This document shows positions 51,416 to 62,700 of a DNA stretch of 64,000 nt, piece after piece. Made by a program: the position numbers and the translations under genes. Position 1 is the stretch's first letter. Each line of letters begins with the position of its first letter. The DNA is from Klebsiella sp. RHBSTW-00484. Lineage in GTDB: Bacteria > Pseudomonadota > Gammaproteobacteria > Enterobacterales > Enterobacteriaceae. Below the pieces are notes generated by a model. That model was given only the letters and a program-made list of their open reading frames with translations. It was not told the origin of the DNA and made no database searches. The stretch is from contig NZ_CP055481.1 in NCBI RefSeq assembly GCF_013705725.1, positions 3,596,001 through 3,660,000 of the forward strand. Reading direction: 5' to 3'.

Positions 51416-52423
51416 TTATTGATGTTTCATTTTCCAGTAGCGTGCAGCCACCAGCGTGGACTCCAGCATGCTGACGGTGCCTGCTTTACCAGTACCGGCG
51501 ATATCAAATGCCGTGCCGTGGTCAACGGAACTGCGCATAAACGGCAGACCGAAAGTGATGGTGATGGAGCGTTCGAAGTCGAGCGTTTTACAGGCGATAT
51601 GCCCCTGATCGTGATACAGGGAGAGGATTGCGTCGTAGCGCCCTTGTTTACCCAAGTGAAACACGGAATCGGCCGGGATCGGGCCGATGGCATTGATGCC
51701 CATCTCCTGTGCCGCCTTCACTGCCGGAATCAGGTTATCCGCTTCTTCATGGCCGAACAGACCGTTATCTGAGCCGTGCGGATTCAGCGCAGCCACCGCA
51801 ATGCGCGGGTTTTGGATATTCAGCGCGGTAAACTCATGGTGGATCTGCTGTACGCAGGCCAGCACGCGCTCTTTATTGGCATAGTCGCAGGCATCTTTCA
51901 GCGCCATATGGCGGCTGACGAAAAAGACGCGCAGATTGTGGACGTGGAACATGGTCAGGCCGTAATCCGAGTGGGTTTCAACCTGATAGATTTCGGTATG
52001 GCCAGGTAATTTACATCCCGCCAACTTGATAGCTTCTTTATGAATGGGCGCGGTAGAGACCACATCAATCAGGCCCGCTTTACCCAGTTCAATCGATTTC
52101 ATGACATAGTCCAGCGACATTTGCCCCGCCAGCTTCTGCACTTTGCCCCATTCAACGCTTTCGCAGTCGTAATCGCCGGTCTCCATCACATCCAACGTTC
52201 CCCAGCTATAGCGGGCTTCGTTTGGATGAGAAATTTTATTAATCGCGAAATCACATCCCATGATCTTCATTGCTCTGGCGATAATCGGGATCGAGCCAAT
52301 CAAAAAAGGTTTGCACTCGTCGTACACGCTTTTATCCATCATGGTAGCGATTGTAATCTCCGGACCGATCCCGGCAGGATCGCCAATGGTGATTGCGACA
52401 ACGGGTTTTTTCTCTTGTGACAT
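51416..52423 (-). CDS. pdxA2: PdxA2-type 4-phospho-acid dehydrogenase/decarboxylase
   Basis: 335-residue PdxA-family NAD-dependent enzyme. The start [16 protein letters not shown], the metal histidines in [10 protein letters not shown], the block [16 protein letters not shown] and [15 protein letters not shown] are conserved. PdxA2 proteins paired with DUF1537 kinases oxidise and decarboxylate D-threonate-4-phosphate to dihydroxyacetone phosphate. A C5 acid phosphate would give erythrulose-4-phosphate by the same chemistry. It is the first gene of the minus-strand operon, with a good ribosome site (gagaggt). Confidence 0.9.
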   Translation of the reverse strand: MSQEKKPVVAITIGDPAGIGPEITIATMMDKSVYDECKPFLIGSIPIIARAMKIMGCDFAINKISHPNEARYSWGTLDVMETGDYDCESVEWGKVQKLAGQMSLDYVMKSIELGKAGLIDVVSTAPIHKEAIKLAGCKLPGHTEIYQVETHSDYGLTMFHVHNLRVFFVSRHMALKDACDYANKERVLACVQQIHHEFTALNIQNPRIAVAALNPHGSDNGLFGHEEADNLIPAVKAAQEMGINAIGPIPADSVFHLGKQGRYDAILSLYHDQGHIACKTLDFERSITITFGLPFMRSSVDHGTAFDIAGTGKAGTVSMLESTLVAARYWKMKHQ

Positions 52424-52455
52424 CGTGGACCTCTCGTAGTGGAACTTAGTTTTTG

Positions 52456-52592
52456 TTCATATGTTCATTGGTGAATCATATGGTCAGAACATTACCTGAT
52501 GATTAAGAGGTTATTAGTGATTTAGATCACATAAAAAAATCCATAGATTTATTTTATAAAAAAATGTGATCTAACATATGTTCACATGGTGA
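52456..52592. promoter_or_regulatory. Divergent operator/promoter of the acid-sugar locus, with a CRP-like site
   Basis: Two direct copies of catatgttca-N2-ggtga lie at 52458-52474 and 52575-52592, about 117 bases apart, one near each divergent gene; they are candidates for the SorC-family operator. Between them agtgatttagatcacat (52516-52532) is a good CRP site (GTGA-N6-TCAC). The whole gap 52424-52668 is AT-rich. Confidence 0.65.
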
Positions 52593-52668
52593 TAAAAAGT
52601 TCAATCTCACTAATACGCGAACTCACTTTCACTACAAGCTATTGATTTATCTATTATGGAGAATAAAA

Positions 52669-53463
52669 ATGGAACAAATCTGGTTAGGAACCAGCTGGAA
52701 AATGAACAAGCCGTTGTCTCAAGCCATGGCCTGGTGTGAAACGCTGACAGAGCGGCTACCGGGGGTTTTACATCCGAAAATTCAGCCGTTTGTTATCCCT
52801 CCCTTTACCGCTATTCATCCTGTTAGCCAGTATCTCCAGCAGCACCACATCCCTTGTCTGACCGGGGCGCAGAATATGCATGAAGCGGAAAACGGCGCCT
52901 GGACCGGTGAAATTTCCGCCGCCATGCTGGCTGAAACCGGCGCAACCCTGGTCGAACTTGGCCATTCTGAACGCCGGGGCGCATTTAATGAAACCGATGC
53001 TGCCATTAACCAAAAGGTGTATAGCGCCCTGCGCCACGGTTTGCGGCCGCTTATCTGCATTGGCGACAGCGCCGACGAGAAGCGCTGGCAGGTATCACGA
53101 GAAACCGTGGTACGACAGATGAAAATCGCCCTGTATGGTTTGAGCGAAGAACAGGTTTTACAAACTCTGGTCGCCTACGAGCCGGTATGGGCCATTGGCG
53201 AACACGGCACCCCAGCGACGCCGGAACAGGCCGCAGAGATCCACCGGGCACTGCGCCAGGCGTTGTGCGAAACCTTTGGCACAGAGACCGGGCAGCGCAT
53301 TCCCCTGCTGTACGGCGGTAGCGTCAATCGGCAAAATGCCGTAGAACTACTCCTTCAGGATGATATCAATGGGCTGTTCATTGGTCGTTCTGCATGGGAT
53401 GCCAACGGCTATTGCGACATTGTTCAACGCGTTACAGAGGAATTTATTCTTCAGGCGCAGTAG
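52669..53463 (+). CDS. Triosephosphate-isomerase paralogue (TpiA/LerI type)
   Basis: 264-residue TIM-family enzyme. The catalytic set is present: WKMNK near residue 11, GHSERR near 103, and AYEPVWAIG near 173. The ATG at 52669 follows tggagaat. Members outside central glycolysis include L-erythrulose-1-phosphate isomerase (LerI/EryH). It could convert dihydroxyacetone phosphate from the PdxA step, or interconvert tetrulose phosphates. It is divergent from the operon and 41 bases before its regulator. Confidence 0.85.
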   Translation: MEQIWLGTSWKMNKPLSQAMAWCETLTERLPGVLHPKIQPFVIPPFTAIHPVSQYLQQHHIPCLTGAQNMHEAENGAWTGEISAAMLAETGATLVELGHSERRGAFNETDAAINQKVYSALRHGLRPLICIGDSADEKRWQVSRETVVRQMKIALYGLSEEQVLQTLVAYEPVWAIGEHGTPATPEQAAEIHRALRQALCETFGTETGQRIPLLYGGSVNRQNAVELLLQDDINGLFIGRSAWDANGYCDIVQRVTEEFILQAQ

Positions 53464-53504
53464 TATTAGGGAGACATCAAAGATGGAAACACCAGGCGAT
53501 AACT

Positions 53505-54467
53505 ATGACTGAACAAGACTCAGATTATGCGCTGCTGACAGAAATTGCCGTGGCTTATTACGATCAGGAACAAACCCAGGAAGAGATTGCAAAGCGCTTT
53601 GGTATCTCGCGCATTAAGGTCGGTCGTTTGCTGAAGAAAGCCCGTCACGAAGGGATTGTCGAGATCAGCGTGAAATATCATCCGGTCTTCAGCTCGCAGA
53701 TAGAGCAGCAGTTTATTTCCCATTTCGGAATCAAACGCGCGCTTATCGCCTTAGACCATCACGACGAGGACGAACAGCGCCAGCAGGTGGCGGCGCTGGT
53801 TAGCAACTATCTGGCCGGGATCCTCAAAAATGATATGACCGTGACCGTTGGCCAGGGGCGCAACGTCGCCGCCGTCGCCAACCATGTTGGGATTTTCCCG
53901 GAACGCAACTGTCGCTTTATTTGCGGTATCGGCGGAACCAAGCGCGATAACCAGCTGATCGATGCCGATCACATCAGTCGAAACCTGGCGCGCAAATTTA
54001 ACGGCTTTAGCGAGACGCTGTACGCTCCAGCCTACGTCGAAACCCCGGAACTGCGCTCAGCATTTATGCAAAACCGGCTGATTAAAGCTACGCTCGAACA
54101 GGCCAGCAAGGCGGACGTTGCCATTATTGGCCTCGGCGATATGAACGAAAACAGCTTTATGGTGCAGTTGGGCTGGTTCTCACCGCAGGAGATAGCCACC
54201 GCCCGTCAGGAACAGGGCGTAGTGGGTGACCTCGCGGGTTATAGCTTTTTCAATATTCAGGGCACGCCGGTTGATACGGTGATGAATGACCGGGTAATTG
54301 GCCTGAGCCTTGAACAACTGCGCACCATCCCCTGCGTGATTGCTATTGCTTCGGAAAGCACTAAATCAACGGCGATTCTCGGCGCGCTGCGCACCGGGGT
54401 GATTGATGTACTGGCTACCAGCGCATCCAATGCCCGGGCAGTGATTAACATGCAGAAAGCGCTATAA
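53505..54467 (+). CDS. SorC-family regulator of the acid-sugar locus
   Basis: 320 residues: an N-terminal helix-turn-helix (AYYDQEQTQEEIAKRFGISR, then IKVGRLLKKARHEGIVEI) and a C-terminal sugar-binding domain of the SorC/EryD type (VTVGQGRNVAAVA, IIGLGDMNENSFM, RTGVIDVLATSASNA). Such proteins bind phosphorylated sugars as inducers. I choose ATG at 53505; a longer in-frame ORF starts inside the TIM gene. It most likely controls both transcripts of the locus. Confidence 0.9.
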   Translation: MTEQDSDYALLTEIAVAYYDQEQTQEEIAKRFGISRIKVGRLLKKARHEGIVEISVKYHPVFSSQIEQQFISHFGIKRALIALDHHDEDEQRQQVAALVSNYLAGILKNDMTVTVGQGRNVAAVANHVGIFPERNCRFICGIGGTKRDNQLIDADHISRNLARKFNGFSETLYAPAYVETPELRSAFMQNRLIKATLEQASKADVAIIGLGDMNENSFMVQLGWFSPQEIATARQEQGVVGDLAGYSFFNIQGTPVDTVMNDRVIGLSLEQLRTIPCVIAIASESTKSTAILGALRTGVIDVLATSASNARAVINMQKAL

Positions 54468-54493
54468 AAAAGCCGCGCATTAGCGCGGCTCAG
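54468..54493. terminator. Terminator between the SorC gene and cobB
   Basis: The perfect stem agccgcgc/gcgcggct with atta loop (54471-54490) is preceded by aaaaa, so on the minus strand it ends in a T run and serves cobB; it probably also stops the SorC-gene transcript. Confidence 0.75.
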
Positions 54494-54500
54494 ACTAGCA

Positions 54501-55325
54501 TCAAAGTTTCTTCAGCAGTTTGTCGATAAACTCCGGCACCACTTCGCTGGCAAGCCCGTAGTGTTTTTCGGCAAACTCGCTGCCCACCTGGCTCGGTTCA
54601 AGATTTAACTCAACAGCATGAGCGCCCTGTAGCCGCGCTTCGTGAACAAACCCTGCCGCCGGATAAACGTGCCCGGAGGTGCCGATGGCGATAAAAATAT
54701 CGCACTCGGCCAGCGCCAGGTAGATTTCATCCATATCCAGCGGCATCTCACCAAACCACACGACATGCGGGCGCAGCGGCACGGGGAACTGGCAGCAGTG
54801 ACATTTGTCTTCTGTCGTTACATCGCCGGTCCACTCCAGCACCTGCCCGCTCCACGAGCAACGCACCTTCAGCAGCTCGCCGTGCATATGTATCACCCGA
54901 CGATTGCCCGCGCGTTCGTGCAGATTATCGATATTTTGAGTAACCAGCAGAAAATGGTCGCCCAGCACCTCTTCCAGCCGCGCCAGCGCCTGATGTGCCG
55001 CATTGGGCGCGATGTCCAGGCTTTGCAACTGGCGGCGACGGTCGTTATAAAACGCCTGCACCAGCGCCGGGTCGCGGGCGAAGCCTTCCGGCGTCGCCAC
55101 GTCTTCTACCCGGTGCTCTTCCCACAGGCCATCGGCGGCGCGGAAAGTTCTAATTCCCGACTCCGCCGAAATGCCCGCGCCGGTTAACACCACGACTCTT
55201 GGTTTTTCCATCGTCTCAGAGTTCTCCTTATCATCACCGAAGAAAATCCGCTGACGCAGACGGTCACGTAACCGGCGTTTGTTGCGGCGAAATCGGCTTA
55301 ATCGATGTAAGCGGCGCGACTGCAT
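54501..55325 (-). CDS. cobB: CobB, NAD-dependent protein deacylase (sirtuin)
   Basis: 274-residue class III sirtuin. The NAD site [30 protein letters not shown], the catalytic His in IHMHGELL, and zinc cysteines (CSWSG, CHCCQ) are present. It removes acetyl and succinyl groups from lysines, for example on acetyl-CoA synthetase. The basic N-terminal tail (about 38 residues) corresponds to the long E. coli form. It follows nagK closely. Confidence 0.96.
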   Translation of the reverse strand: MQSRRLHRLSRFRRNKRRLRDRLRQRIFFGDDKENSETMEKPRVVVLTGAGISAESGIRTFRAADGLWEEHRVEDVATPEGFARDPALVQAFYNDRRRQLQSLDIAPNAAHQALARLEEVLGDHFLLVTQNIDNLHERAGNRRVIHMHGELLKVRCSWSGQVLEWTGDVTTEDKCHCCQFPVPLRPHVVWFGEMPLDMDEIYLALAECDIFIAIGTSGHVYPAAGFVHEARLQGAHAVELNLEPSQVGSEFAEKHYGLASEVVPEFIDKLLKKL

Positions 55326-55339
55326 AGCTACCTCTGTAA

Positions 55340-56251
55340 TTAATGAGTCAGATGAAGGAAGGCCGCACCGCGCATGCCTCCGGCATCACCATGACGTGCA
55401 CGCTCAATTCGCGGCACGCTGGCGACAGGGAGCAGATGTCGCGGCAGACGCTGCGCCAGCCCTTCGGTTATTGCCGTAAAGTTAGACAATCCTCCGCCAA
55501 GCACCAGCAGATCCGGGTCAACGATAGTTAAAATATTGCCCAGGCACACCGCCAGCAGATCGAGATAGCGCTCGACGTGCTCACGCGCCTGAGCATCCCC
55601 CTGCTGCCAGAGCGCGACGATCTCCGGCGAGGTTAAGGATTGTTGATAAAAATGTTCGTATAACCAGGCAAATCCACGACCAGAAAGGTAATTTTCGATG
55701 CAGCCAAGCTGGCCACAACCGCAGCGGGTCAGCGGAAAATCACGGCCCACCACTTCCAGCGCATCCACCGGCAGGCGGATATGGCCGAATTCACCAGTAA
55801 TATAGCGATGCCCGGTAATCGATTTGCCATTGAGCACCAGACCACCGCCGACGCCAGTGCCGAGGATCATCCCCATCACCAGCGGATACTGCGTGAACTC
55901 ATCGTCCCACGCTTCGGAGAGCGCAAAACAGTTAGCGTCGTTATCCAGGCGCACATCGCGCCCCAGACGTTCGCTCAGGTCCGCCCGCAGTCGCTTGCCG
56001 CTGGCAGCGGGAACGTTGGCGGCATACAGCGTGCCGTCCTCTGTTTCCGGCATTCCCGGAATACCAATTCCCACAGAGCCCTTGCAGCCAAAACGCTGAT
56101 CGGCTTCCTGAACCAGTTCTTCCACCGCCAGTAAAAAAGCCTCGTAGCTCTCTTTCGGCGTGGCGACGCGTTTTTCCCACTGCAATCGCCGCTCTTTATC
56201 AAATACGCCCAGCGCTATCTTGCTGCCGCCAATGTCAAATCCGTAGTACAT
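55340..56251 (-). CDS. nagK: NagK, N-acetyl-D-glucosamine kinase
   Basis: 303 residues, E. coli length. ROK-family kinase that phosphorylates GlcNAc from cell-wall recycling. [17 protein letters not shown] is the ATP/phosphate site, [13 protein letters not shown] the catalytic Asp region, and [15 protein letters not shown] the zinc site. I choose ATG at 56251; an upstream ATG at 56290 adds 13 unrelated residues. Confidence 0.96.
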   Translation of the reverse strand: MYYGFDIGGSKIALGVFDKERRLQWEKRVATPKESYEAFLLAVEELVQEADQRFGCKGSVGIGIPGMPETEDGTLYAANVPAASGKRLRADLSERLGRDVRLDNDANCFALSEAWDDEFTQYPLVMGMILGTGVGGGLVLNGKSITGHRYITGEFGHIRLPVDALEVVGRDFPLTRCGCGQLGCIENYLSGRGFAWLYEHFYQQSLTSPEIVALWQQGDAQAREHVERYLDLLAVCLGNILTIVDPDLLVLGGGLSNFTAITEGLAQRLPRHLLPVASVPRIERARHGDAGGMRGAAFLHLTH

Positions 56252-56299
56252 TTCAGCAATTCCTCTTGATGCATCGGCAAAGCCGATCATGACGATAAA

Positions 56300-57544
56300 T
56301 TACTGGCCACTCAGCACCCTCGCCGGGTCAATGCGGCTGGCGCGGCGGGCGGGATACCAGCTGGCCAGCAAACTCAGCAACAGTGCCGTCACCAGCACGT
56401 AAACGACGTCCAGCCAGTGCAGTTCTGACGGCAGGAAGTCAATAAAATAGATGTCGCCGGAGAGGAATTTATGCCCGATCAGATCCTCAATCCCGTTAAT
56501 AATCGAGGTCAGCTTGAACGCACAGATAACGCCAATCGCCACCCCAATCAGGCTCCCTACCGAACCGGCAAGTAAACCATACCATACGAAAATCGCGCGG
56601 ATCAGGCCGTCTTTTGCGCCAAGCGTGCGCAGCACCGCAATATCGCCGCTTTTATCCTTCACCGCCATCACCAGCGTCGAGACGATGTTAAAGCAGGCCA
56701 CGCCGATCACCAGCACCATCGCCAGATACATAATGGCGCGGATCATCTGAATGTCGCGATACATATAGCCGTAGGTGCCAATCCAGCTCTTGATATAAAC
56801 GTAGCTGTTGGTCACTTCGCCCGCGTCGCGCACCAGGGTATTCGCATGGAACACATCGTTCACTTTAAGCGCGATACCGGTCACGCTGCTGCCCATATCC
56901 AGATACTGCTGCGCATCCTGCATTGGGATCATGGCAAAACTATGATCAAGCTGGCCGCTGAGCTGCAAAATACCGGTAACGTGGAGCCTGACGCGTTTAG
57001 GTTGCAACAGTTGGTGATCGGCATCGGAGTTAGGGATCATAATTGAAACCCAATCGCCCTGCTTAACGTGCAGCGCGTCGGCGACGCCTTTACCGAGGAT
57101 AACCTGCTGCTCACCGGCCTTAAAGCTGGCCCAGGCGTTATTCTGCACAAAGGTTGGCAATGAGCTGAGACGACTCTCCTGCTGCGGGTCGACGCCCTTC
57201 ACCTGAATCGCGCGCATATTGCTGCCGCTCTCCACCAGCCCGGTGAAGTTAATATAGGGCGCGGCGGCAACGATGCCTTTGACCTTTTCAACCTTCGTCA
57301 GCGCATCGTTCCAGTTGTTCCACGGCTGGTTTACCGGCTCAATTTCACCATGTGGGACCACCGCCAGAATGCGGTTATTGAGTTCGCGCTCAAAGCCGTT
57401 CATCGCGCTCAGGCCGACGATTAATACCGCCACGCCCAGCGCAATGCCGATGGTTGAGATAACCGAAATCAGCGACACCATCCCGCCGCGTCGCCGCCCG
57501 CGGCTAAAACGCAGGGCAATCAATAACGATAACGGAGAACCCAT
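56300..57544 (-). CDS. lolE: LolE, lipoprotein-releasing permease
   Basis: 414 residues with four membrane helices, one N-terminal and three C-terminal, around a large periplasmic domain; typical LolCE layout. Together with LolC and LolD it releases outer-membrane lipoproteins to LolA. Its ATG overlaps the end of lolD by one base. The motif [19 protein letters not shown] near the C-terminal half is the ATPase contact. Confidence 0.97.
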   Translation of the reverse strand: MGSPLSLLIALRFSRGRRRGGMVSLISVISTIGIALGVAVLIVGLSAMNGFERELNNRILAVVPHGEIEPVNQPWNNWNDALTKVEKVKGIVAAAPYINFTGLVESGSNMRAIQVKGVDPQQESRLSSLPTFVQNNAWASFKAGEQQVILGKGVADALHVKQGDWVSIMIPNSDADHQLLQPKRVRLHVTGILQLSGQLDHSFAMIPMQDAQQYLDMGSSVTGIALKVNDVFHANTLVRDAGEVTNSYVYIKSWIGTYGYMYRDIQMIRAIMYLAMVLVIGVACFNIVSTLVMAVKDKSGDIAVLRTLGAKDGLIRAIFVWYGLLAGSVGSLIGVAIGVICAFKLTSIINGIEDLIGHKFLSGDIYFIDFLPSELHWLDVVYVLVTALLLSLLASWYPARRASRIDPARVLSGQ

Positions 57545-58245
57545 TACTCGGCCCCCATCAGGGAGAGTTCAGCGGTCAAGTGCCCATCGCGCATCTCCAG
57601 CTGGCGGTTCATGCGTTTTGCCAGCTGCAGGTCATGGGTGACCACCAGAAAGGCAGTGCGCTGGGCCACGTTCAGCTCGCCGAGAAGCTGGAAAATGCTG
57701 TCGGCGTTGCGTGCATCGAGGTTACCGGTAGGCTCATCCGCCAGCACCAGACGCGGTTTATTGACCAGCGCACGGGCAATCGCCACGCGCTGACGTTCGC
57801 CGCCGGAAAGCTCCGACGGACGGTGGTCACTTCGATGCTCAAGCCCAACTGCGCGCAGCATCTCTTTGGCCTGGCGTTCGATATCCGCCGCCTTCTGCTT
57901 GCCTATCAGCAGAGGCATCGCCACGTTTTCCAGGGCGGTGAAATCCGGCAGCAGGTGGTGGAATTGATAAATAAAGCCCAGCTCGCGGTTACGCAGGTCG
58001 GCACGGGCTGCGGCAGAAAGCTGGCTCATCGATTGACCGGAAAAAATAACGTCGCCAGAGGTCGGCGTATCCAGCCCACCCAGCAGATGCAGCAGCGTAC
58101 TCTTGCCGGAACCGGAGGTACCGACAATCGCCATCATTTCGCCCTCTTCAATGCTGAAGCTGACATCGTGCAATACGTCGGTTTGCACAGTGCCTTCCTG
58201 ATAGCGTTTGCACAGGTTGTCGCATTGCAGCAGGATCTTATTCAT
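57544..58245 (-). CDS. lolD: LolD, lipoprotein-releasing ATPase
   Basis: 233-residue ABC ATPase of the LolD/MacB type: Walker [10 protein letters not shown], signature [14 protein letters not shown], Walker [13 protein letters not shown]. It powers LolCE. It overlaps lolC by 8 bases and lolE by one base. Confidence 0.97.
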   Translation of the reverse strand: MNKILLQCDNLCKRYQEGTVQTDVLHDVSFSIEEGEMMAIVGTSGSGKSTLLHLLGGLDTPTSGDVIFSGQSMSQLSAAARADLRNRELGFIYQFHHLLPDFTALENVAMPLLIGKQKAADIERQAKEMLRAVGLEHRSDHRPSELSGGERQRVAIARALVNKPRLVLADEPTGNLDARNADSIFQLLGELNVAQRTAFLVVTHDLQLAKRMNRQLEMRDGHLTAELSLMGAE

Positions 58246-59437
58246 AACGTAAAGCCTCAGCGGGTTGAGTGGCGGCAGCGCGCCATGAAGGATACAACGT
58301 AGAGAGTAATGCCAGCACCATCGCCACCAGGGCGATGGAAATCACCTGCAGCGGCTCAATGGCTACCGGCAGCGCGGCACCATCAAGAAACGCGCCGATA
58401 ATCGGCATCAAATTATTCAACTGGCTGGCAAGCAATGCGCCCAGCCCGGCACCCAGTAGCGCACCGACAATCCCGGCGCTGGCCCCCTGGACCATAAAGA
58501 CCAGCATGATTTGCCGCGGTGTCAGTCCGAGGGTCTGCAAAATTGCCACCTCGCCCTGTTTCTCCATCACCATCATCCCCAGAGAGGTGATGATATTGAA
58601 GGCGGCGACGGCGATGATCAGGCTCAGCAGCAGGCCCATCATATTTTTTTCCATCCGCACGGCCTGGAACAGTTCGCCTTTACGCTCGCGCCAGTCCTGC
58701 CATTTAGTGCCCTCCGGCAGCGTTTGTTGACTAAGGGTATCAACCTGCAAAGGCTGACTCAGCCACAGACGCCAGCCGGTAATATTGCCCAGCGGGTAGC
58801 GCATCAGGCGAGAAGCATCGTCAATGTTGGTCAACATCTGATAGCCATCGACTTCACTACTGGCGGCAAAGGTGCCGATCACGTTAAACAGACGCTGGCT
58901 GGGAACCCGCCCCATCGGAGTGAACTGGCTGGCGGAGGGGACCATCACGCGGATCTGATCGCCGCGATTAACCCCCAGCTGTCCGGCCAACTGCTCGCCG
59001 ATAATCACGTTGTATTTTCCAGGTTGCAGATCGCTTTGCTTGACGTTCACCAGGTATGGCGTCAGAGGATCTTTCTGCGCCGGGTCGATACCCAGTATTA
59101 CGCCAACCGCCACGCTGCGGGCGCTTTGCAGCACCACATCGCCGGTAGTCAGCGGCGCAATCCGGGTAACACCCTGTAATTTCACCGCGCTTTCCGGCAA
59201 CTTTTGCGGATCGATGGACCCTTGCTGGGCGCTAAGAATGGCCTGTGGCATCAGCCCCAGGATGTTGTTTTGCAGCTCGCGCTCAAAGCCGTTCATCACC
59301 GAAAGCACGGTAACCAGCGCCATTACGCCAAGCGTAATGCCAATGGTCGAGAGCCAGGAGACGAAACGACCGAAGCGGTCAGCTGCGCGCCCGCGCATGT
59401 AGCGAAGGCCAATAAAGAGTGCGGCAGGTTGATACAT
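58238..59437 (-). CDS. lolC: LolC, lipoprotein-releasing permease
   Basis: 399 residues, four membrane helices and a periplasmic domain, paralogue of LolE. The N-terminal [20 protein letters not shown] and the ATPase-contact loop [20 protein letters not shown] match E. coli LolC. The ATG at 59437 gives the E. coli length; another at 59446 is in frame. First gene of lolCDE. Confidence 0.97.
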   Translation of the reverse strand: MYQPAALFIGLRYMRGRAADRFGRFVSWLSTIGITLGVMALVTVLSVMNGFERELQNNILGLMPQAILSAQQGSIDPQKLPESAVKLQGVTRIAPLTTGDVVLQSARSVAVGVILGIDPAQKDPLTPYLVNVKQSDLQPGKYNVIIGEQLAGQLGVNRGDQIRVMVPSASQFTPMGRVPSQRLFNVIGTFAASSEVDGYQMLTNIDDASRLMRYPLGNITGWRLWLSQPLQVDTLSQQTLPEGTKWQDWRERKGELFQAVRMEKNMMGLLLSLIIAVAAFNIITSLGMMVMEKQGEVAILQTLGLTPRQIMLVFMVQGASAGIVGALLGAGLGALLASQLNNLMPIIGAFLDGAALPVAIEPLQVISIALVAMVLALLSTLYPSWRAAATQPAEALRYE

Positions 59438-59741
59438 GTAATCCATCTGATTGCTGAAGCCGATGCCCGAGTATATAAGCGATTATGAGCAGCGTAAATG
59501 TCTGAAACCTGACGATTTTATTAGCAAAGCTATTAAAACCACAATGTAAACAGCAACATAGGTAAGTAAGCCCTTATTTATCTTTACGCTTATCAGAGTC
59601 CGTTACATTTTTGCCCAAAACATGACATTTGCGATACGGGTTGGCGAATCCAGGTCGATCGCGGATAATCACACTATTGAATATCAGCGAGTTGCCCTCC
59701 ATATCGGCAGAGCGAATCCCCAAGAGATTATGATACCGTCT
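59438..59741. promoter_or_regulatory. lolC-mfd divergent region
   Basis: 304 bp between the divergent starts of lolC and mfd. It should hold both promoters. The mfd frame is open back to 59622 but the protein family starts at 59742. E. coli has ycfT here; it is absent from this window. Confidence 0.5.
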
Positions 59742-62700
59742 ATGCCTGAACAAAACCGATACTCTCTGCCGGTCAAAGCCGGCGATCAGCGCCAGCTTGG
59801 CGAACTTACCGGCGCGGCCTGCGCAACGCTGGTGGCAGAAATGGCCGAGCGTCACGCCGGACCGGTGATCCTTATCGCCCCGGACATGCAAAACGCTCTG
59901 CGGCTGAATGATGAAATCAGGCAGTTTACCGACAGCATGGTGGCAGGCCTGGCGGACTGGGAAACGCTCCCCTACGACAGCTTCTCGCCGCACCAGGATA
60001 TTATCTCTTCCCGTCTCGCCACCCTTTATCAGCTTCCGACCATGGAACGCGGCGTGCTGATCGTTCCGGTCAGCACCCTGATGCAGCGAGTCTGCCCGCA
60101 TAATTTCCTTCATGGTCATGCGCTGGTGATGAAAAAAGGCCAGCGTCTGTCGCGGGATGCCCTGCGCTTACAGCTCGATAGCGCCGGTTATCGCCATGTC
60201 GATCAGGTGATGGAGCACGGTGAATACGCCACGCGCGGGGCGCTGCTTGACCTGTACCCAATGGGCAGCGAACAGCCCTATCGTCTTGATTTTTTTGATG
60301 ACGAAATCGACAGTCTGCGTCTGTTTGACGTCGACAGCCAGCGCACGCTGGAAGAAGTCGCCGCCATTAATTTGCTACCTGCGCATGAATTTCCGATTGA
60401 CCAGGCCGCTATCGAACTTTTCCGCAGCCAATGGCGCGACCGCTTCGACGTGAAGCGCGACGCCGAACATATTTACCAGCAGGTCAGTAAAGGCACGCTG
60501 CCGGCGGGGATCGAATACTGGCAGCCGCTGTTTTTTAACGAGCCGCTACCGCCGCTATTCAGCTATTTCCCGGCCAAAACGCTGATTGTGAATACTGGAG
60601 ATCTGGAAGCCAGCGCCGAACGGTTCCAAAATGAAACCCGTGCCCGCTTTGAAAATCGTGGCGTCGACCCGATGCGCCCTCTTCTGCCGCCGGAGCTGCT
60701 TTGGCTGCGTAGCGATGAACTGTTTAGCGAGCTGAAAAAATGGCCGCGCATACAGCTAAAAACCGAACGTCTGGCGGAGAAAGCCGCCAATACCAACCTC
60801 GGTTATCAGTCATTACCCGAGCTGGCGATTCAGGCGCAGAACAAAGCGCCGCTGGATAACCTGCGCCGCTTCCTTGAATCCTTCAGCGGGCCGATTATTT
60901 TCTCTGTGGAAAGCGAAGGCCGTCGCGAAACGCTGGGCGAAATGCTGGCGCGAATTAAGGTGGCGCCGAAATATATTCGACGCCTTGAAGAAGCTACCGG
61001 TAATGGCCGCTACCTGATGATCGGCGCGGCGGAACATGGTTTTATCGACAGCCAGCGTAACCTGGCGCTGATTTGCGAAAGCGATCTGCTGGGCGAGCGC
61101 GTGGCCCGCCGTCGCCAGGATTCACGGCGCACCATTAACCCGGACACCTTGATCCGCAACCTGGCGGAGCTGCATATTGGCCAGCCGGTGGTGCATCTTG
61201 AGCATGGCGTAGGCCGCTACGCCGGAATGACCACCCTTGAAGCGGGCGGCATTAATGGCGAATACCTGATGCTGACCTACGCCAACGACGCCAAACTGTA
61301 CGTGCCGGTGTCGTCGCTGCATCTGATTAGCCGCTACGCCGGTGGCGCGGAAGAGAACGCGCCGCTGCATAAACTGGGCGGCGACGTTTGGGCGCGCGCG
61401 CGGCAGAAAGCCGCCGAGAAGGTGCGTGATGTGGCCGCCGAGCTGCTGGATATTTACGCCCAGCGAGCAGCAAAAGCAGGCTACGCGTTTAAACATGATA
61501 AAGAGCAGTACCAGCTATTCTGCGACGGCTTCCCGTTCGAAACCACGCCGGATCAGGCGCAGGCCATTAACGCCGTGTTAAGCGATATGTGCCAGCCGCT
61601 GGCGATGGACCGCCTGGTCTGTGGCGATGTCGGCTTTGGTAAAACTGAAGTCGCCATGCGCGCCGCTTTTCTGGCGGTTGAAAACCATAAGCAGGTGGCG
61701 GTGCTGGTGCCGACCACCCTGCTCGCCCAGCAGCACTTTGATAACTTCCGCGATCGCTTCGCCAACTGGCCGGTGCGCATCGAGATGCTCTCGCGTTTCA
61801 GAAGCGCCAAAGAACAGGCGCAGATCCTCGAACAGGTCGCTGAAGGGAAAGTCGACATACTTATCGGTACCCATAAGCTGCTGCAACCGGACGTTAAGCT
61901 GCGCGATCTTGGCCTGCTGATTGTCGATGAAGAGCACCGATTCGGCGTGCGCCACAAAGAGCGCATCAAGGCAATGCGCGCCGATGTCGATATTCTGACC
62001 CTGACCGCGACGCCGATTCCGCGTACCCTGAATATGGCGATGAGCGGGATGCGCGATCTGTCGATCATTGCCACGCCGCCGGCCCGCCGTCTGGCGGTCA
62101 AAACCTTTGTGCGCGAATATGATGCTCTGGTGGTGCGTGAGGCTATCCTGCGCGAAGTGCTGCGCGGCGGCCAGGTTTACTATCTCTTTAATGATGTCGA
62201 AAACATCCAGAAAGCGGCAGACAAGCTGGCAGAGCTGGTACCGGAAGCACGTATCGCCATCGGCCACGGGCAGATGCGCGAGCGCGAGCTGGAGCGAGTG
62301 ATGAATGATTTCCACCACCAGCGCTTTAACGTGCTGGTGTGCACCACCATCATCGAAACCGGGATCGACATTCCCACCGCCAACACCATTATTATCGAAC
62401 GCGCCGACCACTTTGGTCTGGCGCAGTTGCACCAGCTGCGCGGTCGCGTTGGTCGTTCGCACCATCAGGCCTATGCCTGGCTGCTGACGCCGCATCCAAA
62501 AGCGATGACCACCGATGCGCAAAAACGCCTTGAGGCTATCGCGTCGCTGGAAGATCTCGGCGCCGGGTTTGCGCTGGCGACCCATGACCTCGAAATTCGC
62601 GGCGCGGGTGAACTGCTGGGCGAAGATCAGAGCGGTTCGATGGAAACCATCGGCTTCTCGCTGTATATGGAGCTGCTGGAAAACGCCGTCGATGCGCTGA

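Noticed and set aside
59622..59741. A longer Mfd starting at 59622
   Set aside because: The 40 extra residues have no counterpart in the E. coli protein and would run through the divergent promoter region.
61578..62585. A 335-codon minus-strand open frame inside mfd
   Set aside because: It is the mirror of the Mfd helicase coding sequence, with no ribosome site or family resemblance.
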